62,717 nt of DNA, from assembly GCA_938015595.1 (NCBI GenBank), contig CALLPI010000003.1, forward strand, positions 1 through 62,717. Direction: 5' to 3'. The position numbers and the translations under genes were made by a program. Numbering within the stretch: position 1 is the stretch's first letter; every line of letters begins with the position of its first letter. This document shows positions 9,901 through 16,581 of the stretch, one piece after another. Source of the DNA: an uncultured Saprospiraceae bacterium (GTDB lineage Bacteria; Bacteroidota; Bacteroidia; Chitinophagales; Saprospiraceae). The notes beneath the pieces are model-generated. The model searched no databases, had not been told where the DNA came from, and was given only the letters and a program-made list of their open reading frames with translations.

Positions 9901-12445
9901 CCACGGCTATAGCAGCGGTTTCTCCATTGCTCCAGAGGTATGTATATGGCCCCTGCCCACCGCCAGCTTCTATTCGAACTGAACCATTGCGCTCGCCATG
10001 GCAGCGCACCGAGTCTATTAGCACGGGCGTAAGGCTCAGAACTTGAGGCGCTTGCACGATAAACTCTACGGTGGCCGGGCAGTTGGCAGCATCCTGATAG
10101 GTAGCCACATACAAGCCAGGCGAGAGGTTGGTAAATACCCCTGTGCTATTACTTTGCCCTTGCAGGCTGAACACCGGCGAGCCTGTGCCAGCCGGTACAG
10201 AAAGGCTTACCGCTCCGTTATTAAGCCCGGCACAGGAGGCATCTGTCACCTGAGCGGAAAGCAAAGGCGGGCTACAAATTAGGGTTTGACATTGCAGCGT
10301 GTCTATGCTGCCGGGGCATTGTCCAATAGCTCTGATCCAAAACTGCACTTCCTGGCCTGGGTTGAGATTGCCCACCCGATGCCCTAGTGCTTGCGAAGGC
10401 GCTTGCCATCCACTGCCGTTTACGTTTATTTCATAACTGGTAGCGCCTACCACGTCTGTCCAGGCAATTGTAATGGACGTGTCAGTCACTGTACTGCATA
10501 CGGCCTCAGGCGTATCCAGGAGGGGTACAGCCTGTATCTGTATAGAATCAGCCGTCGTACAGCCATATGAATCTACGGCTTGAATGACGTACTCCACCGG
10601 CTGAGTGGGTGTAGCCACGGGCATAGGGCAGTTCGTACAGCTCAGCCCCGAGTTGGGCGACCACTGGTACCGAATATCATACACCGCATTGAAGGTAATC
10701 GTCCAACTGTGCAATGTGCCTACGGCGCCATTGGTATCGTCAATAAGCAACAAGCGCCAGGTGCCATTGACTGGGCCGCCCCAAACATCGCTCCACTCAC
10801 CCTCGGGCAGCCACTCGCCGGTGAAAGGCACGGCAGAAGGTGGCGCAAACGGCCCAGGGAAGTTAATGCGGCGGTTGGCTGTAGGTGTGAAACAAGTGCG
10901 AATCATGTAGTCCATAGCCAGGCCATTGCCGCCATTACCGCCATTGTCGGTGCTGAGTTCGAGAAACTGCCCGCCCGGCGTGATCAGAAAGATATCCAGG
11001 TCGTCAATCCAGGGATGCGACAGGCTGTCAATACACACCGAATGCAACACCTGCGGCCCCAGTACATTGGGTACAACCCCTGAAACAGCAATATTGGAAT
11101 ACACCGGCGCATTGGTGGGTTGTATGGTCGTATTGCTAGTATTAGAAAAAGATGGCGGTGGCGGTAAGGTAATGGGGATGGCGCCATTCAATGTCAATGG
11201 CGTACCCACGCACAAGGTGGTATCTGGCCCCAGATCGGGTTTGATCAGCGGGTTGTCGCGCAGCAGAATGGTAATAGTATCGCGATTGCAAACATCGCGC
11301 TGTACATCCAGGATAATGGTTTCCAAATCTTCTACAAGGCCATCTTCCAGCGCAATGATGTCCAGGCTGACGGAACTGTGACCAGCGCGGATGAACAGTG
11401 AGTCTGGCAGGCGCACGTAGTCCACGCCGTTGATGGCCGAGCCAAGCACCCGGCAGTCCACGTAGTAGTCGTGGGCAGTAGGCTGAGGTAGCGAAAATAT
11501 CACCTGCCCAGGCGAGCAACCTTCTGCGACTGAGCCGTCGAGCGAAACCGTGGCTACATCTACCTCCAGTGAGCCCGTGCCAAAACTCTTGGCCTCCAGA
11601 AAAACGCCGGAGTCATAGGCGTGATCGCCCACATCACAAATGACCAGCTTTATGGTGTAGATCTGGCAAGGCTGCACAATGGCTTCGGCAGTAAATACAT
11701 CCGTGATGCCGTCGTACACAGGAAAGTTGTTGGAGCCGTCGTTGCTGTTGTAAAACTGGCTGAAGGCTAGCGAGCCTCGCGGCGGCGTACAATACTCAAT
11801 GGTGCCTGCCGTCCCTACTGCGCCTGGATTGACGTTGTTGATGGTCACGGGCAGACTCGTACCTGGTATGCGGGCTATGTTGATGGCGTTGTTCTGGTAA
11901 GGGCCGTTGATGCCCGGCCCGCTGATGAAAAAACCGAAGATGTCGTTGAATTCGCTACACACAAACTCCGGGTACTCCTCTGAGGCAAAAGCGTATCGAA
12001 AGCGCAGCGTATCAGCAATAGGGATAAACGTGATGATATACTTGGAGATATTAAAAATCTCGTTCGTACCGGCTATCGCTGCCATGTCAGGGTCGGTGGT
12101 CTGGCTGCCGTTGTCCACACTGGCCTGGGCCGAGCCGGGTTCTGCCACGCCCAGCGCTACGCCCTGTGTCACGGCTCGCCCTGTGGTCATGACCAGGCCG
12201 CGCTCCATGCCAACGGCATTTTGTCCGTTTTTGAAAAAGCCCACTGCACTAGCCGAACCCTGGTAAGTAACGTTGAGTACCTCTACGCCATCCCCCAGGA
12301 AGATGTTAGTGATGAGATTCTGTGGCGTAATGGGTGGCGCATTGGTCACCTCCAGCGTCTGGGCTTCTAGCCTACAGAAACCAACTATGATGAGTATAGC
12401 CAGGCGGTACGGTAACAGGCGGAATGCGTACATAAAACCAAACAA
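6980..12445 (-). CDS. Giant SprB-repeat surface protein with choice-of-anchor L, P-domain and T9SS type B tail
   Basis: 1821 residues. A signal peptide (FCRLEAQ near 30) is followed by a choice-of-anchor L type domain (about 30-295, with FRYAFASEEYPEFVCSEFND and FGFFISGPG), a Calx-beta-like stretch (about 300-400), a proprotein-convertase P-domain-like region (about 447-585, DLDIFLITPGGQ and NGTWRLLLIDD), a fibronectin-III-like domain (about 643-720), and 12 SprB-type repeats of about 80 residues (about 728-1650). Each repeat has C.G...G near its start, GGT.PY.Y.WS.G and G.Y.V.VTDA.GC. The C-terminus (about 1725-1821, YVPTGFTPNGDGQND and VFDRWGQLLYEGG) is the CHU_C/type B sorting domain. SprB is the gliding adhesin of Flavobacterium; here an adhesive surface role is likely, but gliding itself is not shown. 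Confidence 0.88.
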   Translation of the reverse strand: MFGFMYAFRLLPYRLAILIIVGFCRLEAQTLEVTNAPPITPQNLITNIFLGDGVEVLNVTYQGSASAVGFFKNGQNAVGMERGLVMTTGRAVTQGVALGVAEPGSAQASVDNGSQTTDPDMAAIAGTNEIFNISKYIITFIPIADTLRFRYAFASEEYPEFVCSEFNDIFGFFISGPGINGPYQNNAINIARIPGTSLPVTINNVNPGAVGTAGTIEYCTPPRGSLAFSQFYNSNDGSNNFPVYDGITDVFTAEAIVQPCQIYTIKLVICDVGDHAYDSGVFLEAKSFGTGSLEVDVATVSLDGSVAEGCSPGQVIFSLPQPTAHDYYVDCRVLGSAINGVDYVRLPDSLFIRAGHSSVSLDIIALEDGLVEDLETIILDVQRDVCNRDTITILLRDNPLIKPDLGPDTTLCVGTPLTLNGAIPITLPPPPSFSNTSNTTIQPTNAPVYSNIAVSGVVPNVLGPQVLHSVCIDSLSHPWIDDLDIFLITPGGQFLELSTDNGGNGGNGLAMDYMIRTCFTPTANRRINFPGPFAPPSAVPFTGEWLPEGEWSDVWGGPVNGTWRLLLIDDTNGAVGTLHSWTITFNAVYDIRYQWSPNSGLSCTNCPMPVATPTQPVEYVIQAVDSYGCTTADSIQIQAVPLLDTPEAVCSTVTDTSITIAWTDVVGATSYEINVNGSGWQAPSQALGHRVGNLNPGQEVQFWIRAIGQCPGSIDTLQCQTLICSPPLLSAQVTDASCAGLNNGAVSLSVPAGTGSPVFSLQGQSNSTGVFTNLSPGLYVATYQDAANCPATVEFIVQAPQVLSLTPVLIDSVRCHGERNGSVRIEAGGGQGPYTYLWSNGETAAIAVELEAGPHSVRVTDAAGCQAEVSIDMPQPALLTAITQAIAVRCPGTGNGSLIAQPQGGTTPYAYIWDAGASNQQTAGAMGLSGGIYEVTITDARGCTALASGLVPEPAPVQWLTQSVDVACFGETTGAATVTVSGGNGGWTLQWSNGLQGPTQNNLSSGIYTITATDAQGCRDSLSIAIGQPAAPLSVQWQVAHPACFGQASGTVRAVVSGGTPSYQIQWEGLAPGNETLRTQLAAGAYPVTITDANNCALSDVVTLTDPPPLTANLALTSVRCHGGNDGAATVLTAGGTPPYSFTWSSGQTTEQISGLGAGAVSVQIADANGCQASADGAISQPAPLAVTQQVTHARCSGAADGAVSLTAVGGVGAYIYTWSDGQQTASAISLAAGTYSYTVTDGNACQVIDSATVQQPPALTSSITGQNPTCSSLPDGSAQIVADGGTPPYSYRWDDAEQQTAANATGLPAGRYQVQIQDANGCTQTDSIELVAPPLPQLQLQARDVRCHGGSDGSILATLSAGTAPFQYQWSLSFIGNTLTPNGLPAGTYSLTVTDALACTAVQQVEIAQPLPLTLSAAPQHIACVGNASGSIDLNVNGGVQPYRYAWSHGDTREDPNQLEPGQYTVTLTDANDCTATLSTTILQINPIEVNVSTVPAGCFGAATGSASAQVTGGTPPYQYVWSNGATTAAIQQVVAGDYTLRVTDSDGCRVELSVRIVQPDMPLSVSPGLWPPTCAGETNGRIEVTASGGTAPYAYSLNSGAFTGNRIFVALGAGVYQVTVRDAAGCLAQTGPLILDAPPPMSVSLGANRLVAYGDTAQLRATVTNGVLPLLYDWRPRDTTLLSCLTCPDPIARPLYQIAVQVRVTDANGCSAEDLMTLFVTKDPRAYVPTGFTPNGDGQNDRLLVHGRSGTRVLMFRVFDRWGQLLYEGGEFEVNDATQGWDGTFRNKQAASDTYLWTLTIELPDGTRETLSGQTSLIR

Positions 12446-12472
12446 GTATTAAGGCCTTGGCGAAATCGCATC

Positions 12473-12480
12473 CAAAAGTA
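12473..12480 (-). promoter_or_regulatory. TAnnTTTG -7 box upstream of the SprB-repeat gene
   Basis: TACTTTTG on the minus strand, 27 bases before the start codon. A TTTC stands 19 bases further upstream in place of TTTG, so the -33 box is imperfect. Confidence 0.4.
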
Positions 12481-12584
12481 GTGTTTTTGCGCAGGTGTAG
12501 AAACTGAATTTCCTTATGGCGAGAAAAAAGGAAGTCGCTTCGGCTACCCAGTACAACTTTCTCTCAGCCTTTTGGTTGCGGGCT

Positions 12585-12935
12585 TTATTTCGCTGCAATG
12601 AACCTTCTGGTCATCACGCCTTTGGGCGTCACTAGGCTATAAGTGTACAAGCCGTTTACATATACGTCCACTGCCGAGTTGGGAGAGTTGTGAATAATCT
12701 GTACCTGGGCAATTATGGGTAAAGCCATCACAAAACTGCCGGGCAATGCGACCAACAACTCGAAAGGCTACTGCGACTATCCCACGAAACCAGAGGCAAA
12801 TACTACCCAACTATGTCTTCGGCGCCTTCAGCCGGCAAGACTAAGGTGGCCACTGGCGCATCGCTGCCTGTGGGGCGTACTTCCAGCGCGTAATCAGCAG
12901 GTACAATCTCCCAGGTAATCTACTGCTTCGCTATG
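12585..12935 (-). pseudogene. Decayed DUF4397 / T9SS type A cargo gene (remnant)
   Basis: Two minus-strand segments in different frames together look like the end of one secreted protein. From about 12930 the frame reads ITWEIVPADYALEVRPTGSD and ATLVLPAEGAEDIVG and then hits a stop. From about 12767 a second frame reads PFELLVALPGSFVMALP, AQVQIIHNSPNSAVDVYVNG and GLYTYSLVTPKGVMTRRF, ending at TAA 12585-12587. AQVQIIHNS...VDVYVNG is the typical opening of DUF4397 domains, and the last 20 residues resemble a T9SS type A tail. The opening of a DUF4397 domain joined directly to a sorting tail, plus a frame break, indicates deletions. No start codon or intact N-terminus remains. A half palindromic repeat lies at its upstream edge. 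Confidence 0.6.
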
Positions 12936-12939
12936 AGTT

Positions 12940-12970
12940 ATACTTCGGCTCGCCAAGTTTTGTGCACAAC
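12940..12970 (-). repeat. Dispersed palindrome, copy B (half copy)
   Basis: The plus-strand sequence at 12942-12970 matches copy A from its GTACTTCGGCTCG flank through the arm CCAAGTTTTGTGCACAAC. The second arm is missing; the sequence departs after CAAC. Same orientation as copy A. It lies between two decayed genes. Confidence 0.7.
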
Positions 12971-12999
12971 TAATAAAGCTGTTTTTTGTGCAATCTTAG

Positions 13000-13245
13000 T
13001 TAATTGGGTGGTTGTGCAACGGTTACGGCTGTTGTGTGCTGCCCTTCTTGTTTGTCGTGTTGATTGTCTGTTTGCTTTCTAAGCGTTGAAATAAAGCCAT
13101 TAATTCCGGCATATACCTGTGCTCCTTTCAGAGTGCGGAAACAGCCTGCCACCTTCCACTTGATCTTAGCAGGACGAATATCCCGCTCAGCGAGATTATT
13201 GGTGAAGATGTGGCTCGTGGGCGTCATAGCCCCGTTTTCTGTGCG
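13000..13245 (-). pseudogene. IS66 family transposase, C-terminal remnant
   Basis: The minus-strand frame contains FTNNLAERDIRPAKIKWKVA and GCFRTLKGAQVYAGINGF followed by ISTLRKQ, the highly conserved C-terminal part of IS66 transposases (the region around the last catalytic Glu in NNLAERDIRP). About 75 codons remain of a protein usually near 500 residues. The N-terminal zinc-finger and most of the catalytic core are absent, and the upstream bases do not continue the family. It is a dead fragment. Confidence 0.8.
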
Positions 13246-13264
13246 CGAACTGGTAGGTAGGTAA

Positions 13265-13651
13265 AGGCTTCAGTGCGGAGAACAGGTCGCCGAACAGGAT
13301 GTCTTTATATTTTCAATGGAGAGGCAACCGTTTATTGGTCGCATGCTGCCTTCAAACGCACCATTGACGTAGTTATCGGCCGTCTCCCCCCTGGAGAATG
13401 TTGATTTGACCATTTTCCCGAATCCTGCCCACGGGGAGTTTTTTGCTCGGTTTACCCCGAAAAATGGTAAAGTGCACCTTCAGGTGTGGGATGTACAGGG
13501 CAGGTTGTGCTCAGAAAGCGCCTTTTCGGGGCTGAGTTCTGCCCACCAAATGGTAAGTGTGGATATTTCGGCTTTGCCGCCAGGGCTTTATTTTCTTAGA
13601 TTTCGGTTTGGCGATGAGATTGTGGTGACAAGGCGGCTGGTTGTGAGATGA
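13265..13651 (+). pseudogene. Decayed T9SS type A cargo protein, C-terminal remnant with in-frame stop
   Basis: One plus-strand frame reads EQVAEQDVFIFSMERQPFIG then RMLPSNAPLT, a TAG at 13370-13372, then LSAVSPLENVDLTIFPNPAH and on to DISALPPGLYFLRFRF and VVTRRLVVR with TGA at 13649-13651. The last about 85 residues are a good T9SS type A sorting domain (FPNPA..., VWDVQGR, LPPGLYFLRF). Upstream the frame closes at TAA 13262-13264. The stop codon and missing N-terminal part make it a pseudogene. The 81-codon stretch from the ATG at 13406 alone has no signal peptide and would not function. Confidence 0.65.
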
Positions 13652-13733
13652 CTCACCCCCGCCTAGGCTGCTGCTTCCCGCCGGATTTGCATTGCTTGCC
13701 TTTTGAGCACATCTTCTTAGATTAGAAAAGCCG

Positions 13734-13741
13734 TATCTTTG
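13734..13741 (+). promoter_or_regulatory. TAnnTTTG -7 box for the PAP2-like/kmo pair
   Basis: TATCTTTG 43 bases before the first start codon of the pair. The nearest TTTG is 28 bases upstream, too far for a normal spacer, so only the -7 box is supported. Confidence 0.4.
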
Positions 13742-13784
13742 CCCCGTTGGTCGGTCCATTGGCCGGCAAAGCCCGAATCACTGA

Positions 13785-14474
13785 TTGCCGAGTATGCGCA
13801 TTACTGCTCCCAATATCCTAGCTTACGCAGTATCTGTGCTTATGCACCCGCTACTGATGCCCACTTATATGCTGGCGCTGCTATTGCTCGTCAATCCTTA
13901 CCTGTTTGGCGTGCGGCACATCTCCGAGCACTCGAGCAAGGTGCTGCTGCTACGCATTTTCATCTCTACCTTTTTTTTGCCGGCGGTGGCCTTTTTGCTG
14001 TTGCGTTTTCTGAACCTGATTCGCTCGTTGGAGATGCGCGACCGGCAGGAGCGCACCGGGCCATACATCATCACCGGAGTGTTTTACTTGTGGATGTTTC
14101 GCAACCTGCTGGACAATAGCCAGATTCCTACAGCTTATACTACCTTCATGCTGGGGGCCACCATAGGGCTGTTTCTGGTGTTTTTTATTAATATTTTTTC
14201 CAAAATCAGCGCGCATGCCGCCGGCATGGGCGGGCTGGTGGCTATGGTGCTCATTACCATGTCTATGTTTAGTTACGACACTTTTACTGTACAAACCGCC
14301 TGGCTGGGTGCCATGCACTTCAATATGCTGTTGGTACTGACGGCCGTAGTACTGCTGGCTGGCATAGTAGGTACTTCGCGCTTGTGGCTGCAGGCACACC
14401 AGCCTATGGAGGTATATGGCGGTTTTGCTGTGGGTTTCGTGGCGCAGTTGATTGCTTTAAGGATTATGTTTTGA
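13785..14474 (+). CDS. PAP2-like integral membrane phosphatase family protein
   Basis: 229 residues with six or more hydrophobic spans. Motifs reminiscent of the PAP2 (type 2 phosphatidic acid phosphatase) superfamily are present: RDRQERTGPY (compare the KxxxxxxRP motif), KISAHAAG (compare PSGH) and SRLWLQAHQPMEVYGG (compare SRxxxxxHxxxD, here ending in Glu). The motifs are imperfect, so catalysis is uncertain. Such proteins could act on lipid phosphates in the membrane. kmo starts six bases after its stop, so the two are probably cotranscribed. An alternative start at 13794 (MRIT) would shorten it by three residues. Confidence 0.65.
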   Translation: MPSMRITAPNILAYAVSVLMHPLLMPTYMLALLLLVNPYLFGVRHISEHSSKVLLLRIFISTFFLPAVAFLLLRFLNLIRSLEMRDRQERTGPYIITGVFYLWMFRNLLDNSQIPTAYTTFMLGATIGLFLVFFINIFSKISAHAAGMGGLVAMVLITMSMFSYDTFTVQTAWLGAMHFNMLLVLTAVVLLAGIVGTSRLWLQAHQPMEVYGGFAVGFVAQLIALRIMF

Positions 14475-14480
14475 TGGATT

Positions 14481-15833
14481 ATGACAGATAAAAAGGCTAT
14501 CATTGTAGGCGGTGGACTTGTAGGTTCGCTTTGGGCCATCTTTCTGGCGCGGCGCGGCTATCAGGTAGATGTATATGAGCGCCGCGACGACATGCGCCTG
14601 GCCGGCTACAGCGGCGGTAGGTCTATCAATCTGGCCATGAGCTACCGAGGTAAGTATGCCCTGGCTGCTGCCGGCATCCTTGATGAAGCTCACTATGCTG
14701 CCATACCTATGTACGGCCGTATGATGCACAGCCCGGCAGGCGAACTCACCTTTCAACCTTATGGCAGAGCGGGCGAAGCCATCTACTCTGTATCCAGGGG
14801 TGGGCTGAATATGGACTTGCTGCGCGCTGCCGATCAGTTTGAACAGGTGCGCTTCCACTTTCGGCACAAGTGCCTGGATGTGGACGCCGGGCACGGGTGC
14901 GTGCGTTTTGAGCGCCAACCCGACGGCCAACTCGTCGAAGTGGAGGCGCCGCTCATCTTCGGTACAGACGGGGCTTTCTCTGCTGTACGGCATAGCCTGC
15001 AAAACCGCCCGCGGTTTAATTTTTCGCAAGACTACCTCGACTATGGCTACAAGGAGCTGACCATCCCGCCCGATACAGAAGGCCGTCATCGCATGGAGCT
15101 GAATGCCTTGCACATATGGCCGCGTGGTAGGTTTATGCTCATTGCGTTACCCAATACCGATGGCAGTTTCACCTGCACACTTTTTCTGCCTTTTGAAGGC
15201 GAGGACTCTTTTGAAACCCTACAATCCGATGCTGAGGTCAGTGCATTCTTCGAGCGTTACTTTGCTGACGCCGTGCCGCTTATGCCCACCCTGTTAGAGG
15301 ATTTTCGCAAAAACCCTGTTTCCGCTCTGGCCACAGTGCGCTGCAGCCCCTGGCACTTTGGTGGTAAGGTACTGCTACTGGGCGACGCCGCTCATGCCAT
15401 CGTACCATTTTTTGGGCAAGGCATGAACGCAGGTTTTGAAGACTGCACCTTGCTCAACAACTTGTTGGATGCCTGTCAGGAAAACTGGTCAGAGGTACTG
15501 CCGCGATTCAGTCAAATGCGCAAGCCCGATGCCGACGCCATTGCCGACCTAGCCCTGCAAAACTTTGTGGAAATGCGCGACCTGGTGGCCGACCCCGACT
15601 TCCTGCTGCGCAAACGCATTGCCGCGGCACTGGCCGAGCGCTTCCCTCATGAATTTGTGCCCATGTACTCTATGGTGTCGTTTAGCAACGTGCCCTACCG
15701 GGAAGCCTTGCTAGCCGGTCAGGCACAAGACGCGTTGCTGGCGCAACTGGCCGCTCTGCCTGGTATCGAAGCCCAGATGGCCGCACATCCCGATTTTGAG
15801 CGAGTATTTCGGCAGTGGCAGGCTCAATACTGA
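14481..15833 (+). CDS. kmo: Kynurenine 3-monooxygenase
   Basis: 450 residues, a flavin-dependent aromatic hydroxylase. The N-terminal FAD-binding motif is IIVGGGLVGSLWAIFLARRG; the family signature GGRSINLAMSYRG (about 50-62) contacts substrate and flavin; and GDAAHAIVPFFGQGMNAGFE (about 300-320) is the second FAD motif. The enzyme hydroxylates L-kynurenine to 3-hydroxykynurenine with NADPH and oxygen, a step of tryptophan breakdown or de novo NAD synthesis. Length and motifs fit bacterial KMO well. No kynureninase or 3-hydroxyanthranilate dioxygenase lies in this window. Its 3' end overlaps by 10 bases the convergent phosphopantetheinyl transferase gene. Confidence 0.92.
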   Translation: MTDKKAIIVGGGLVGSLWAIFLARRGYQVDVYERRDDMRLAGYSGGRSINLAMSYRGKYALAAAGILDEAHYAAIPMYGRMMHSPAGELTFQPYGRAGEAIYSVSRGGLNMDLLRAADQFEQVRFHFRHKCLDVDAGHGCVRFERQPDGQLVEVEAPLIFGTDGAFSAVRHSLQNRPRFNFSQDYLDYGYKELTIPPDTEGRHRMELNALHIWPRGRFMLIALPNTDGSFTCTLFLPFEGEDSFETLQSDAEVSAFFERYFADAVPLMPTLLEDFRKNPVSALATVRCSPWHFGGKVLLLGDAAHAIVPFFGQGMNAGFEDCTLLNNLLDACQENWSEVLPRFSQMRKPDADAIADLALQNFVEMRDLVADPDFLLRKRIAAALAERFPHEFVPMYSMVSFSNVPYREALLAGQAQDALLAQLAALPGIEAQMAAHPDFERVFRQWQAQY

Positions 15834-16468
15834 TATGCCTCTACCAGGGTGAAATCATCTAGGAAGCGATACTGAATGTGGAAGCCCCAAGTTACGCCGT
15901 CTTTGTCAATGTATCCTTGGCAGGTACCTCCCTGCAAGTCTAATGCAAAAGGCTGTACATGGATATGCTCCCGGAAGTCGAGCCGGCGGCGGCCGTAGGC
16001 TTTGTACAGGGCTTCCTTGGCACCCCATAGTACATGCAAATGCTCAATGGGGTATGCTTCATCGAGGCATTCCATCTCCGGTGGGTTGAGAAACTTGGGA
16101 GCCAGACGCCCGATTTTTTCTACCCGCTTCTGGATGTCTATGCCGCAAGGCATAGGAGCTAGCATGGCGCCGCTCCATCTGTTGGAATGACTGATGGATA
16201 CTTGCCGCCCAGAGTACAGCAGGTGCGGCTTGCCGTAGCCGTCTTTTTGAAAAATGTAAGGCAAGCCCTGATCCCAGGCCAGCAATTTGACCAAATGGCG
16301 TGAAGCCAGCCATTCCAGGCGACGACCAGCGGCTTGGATGCGCTGAAACTCCATTTGCTCTATCTCCGAAAGAGATAGCTGCTGCAGGAACCAGGCTTCT
16401 GATTCCTGAACGTGCCAAAGCCCCACAAGGATTCGCGGTGCAATATCTTCCAGCAGCAGTAATGGCAT
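15824..16468 (-). CDS. 4'-phosphopantetheinyl transferase superfamily protein
   Basis: 214 residues from the ATG at 16468. Family motifs are CGIDIQKRVEKIGRLAPKFL (magnesium-binding Asp residues and following helix) and WGAKEALYKAYGRR (the W-(S/C/G)-x-K-E-A-x-x-K motif). Such Sfp-like enzymes transfer phosphopantetheine from CoA to carrier proteins of fatty acid, polyketide or peptide synthesis. No carrier protein or synthase gene is near, so a housekeeping role for acyl carrier protein is the simplest guess. A longer frame to 16552 exists, but the shorter start sits just behind a promoter-like element and begins with the typical MPLLLLEDIAP. It converges with kmo and diverges from mnmG. Confidence 0.85.
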   Translation of the reverse strand: MPLLLLEDIAPRILVGLWHVQESEAWFLQQLSLSEIEQMEFQRIQAAGRRLEWLASRHLVKLLAWDQGLPYIFQKDGYGKPHLLYSGRQVSISHSNRWSGAMLAPMPCGIDIQKRVEKIGRLAPKFLNPPEMECLDEAYPIEHLHVLWGAKEALYKAYGRRRLDFREHIHVQPFALDLQGGTCQGYIDKDGVTWGFHIQYRFLDDFTLVEAYQY

Positions 16469-16488
16469 AATACGATTTTCCAGCGCAG

Positions 16489-16518
16489 CGAAAGTACGTT
16501 TTTTGCGCATTCTGGCAA
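16489..16518 (-). promoter_or_regulatory. Promoter-like element for the phosphopantetheinyl transferase
   Basis: TTG (16518-16516), 19-base spacer, TACTTTCG (16496-16489); one mismatch to TAnnTTTG. It lies 20 bases before the chosen start at 16468 and inside the longer alternative frame, supporting the shorter start. Confidence 0.45.
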
Positions 16519-16559
16519 TATGAATGCACAGGAACATCTGCCAGCTTTGCATTGTTATT

Positions 16560-16567
16560 TACCTTTG
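16560..16567 (+). promoter_or_regulatory. TAnnTTTG -7 box for mnmG
   Basis: TACCTTTG lies 14 bases before the ATG at 16582, implying a very short leader. In the -33 position only CTG is found, 19 bases upstream. It supports the 16582 start over the in-frame ATG at 16552, which lies upstream of the box. Confidence 0.45.
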
Positions 16568-16581
16568 CAAAAAAATGTGGC

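Noticed and set aside
7600-10300. Possible CRISPR or DNA tandem repeat array
   Set aside because: The periodicity of about 240-250 bases comes from SprB protein repeats that are diverged at the DNA level; there are no identical short repeats with spacers.
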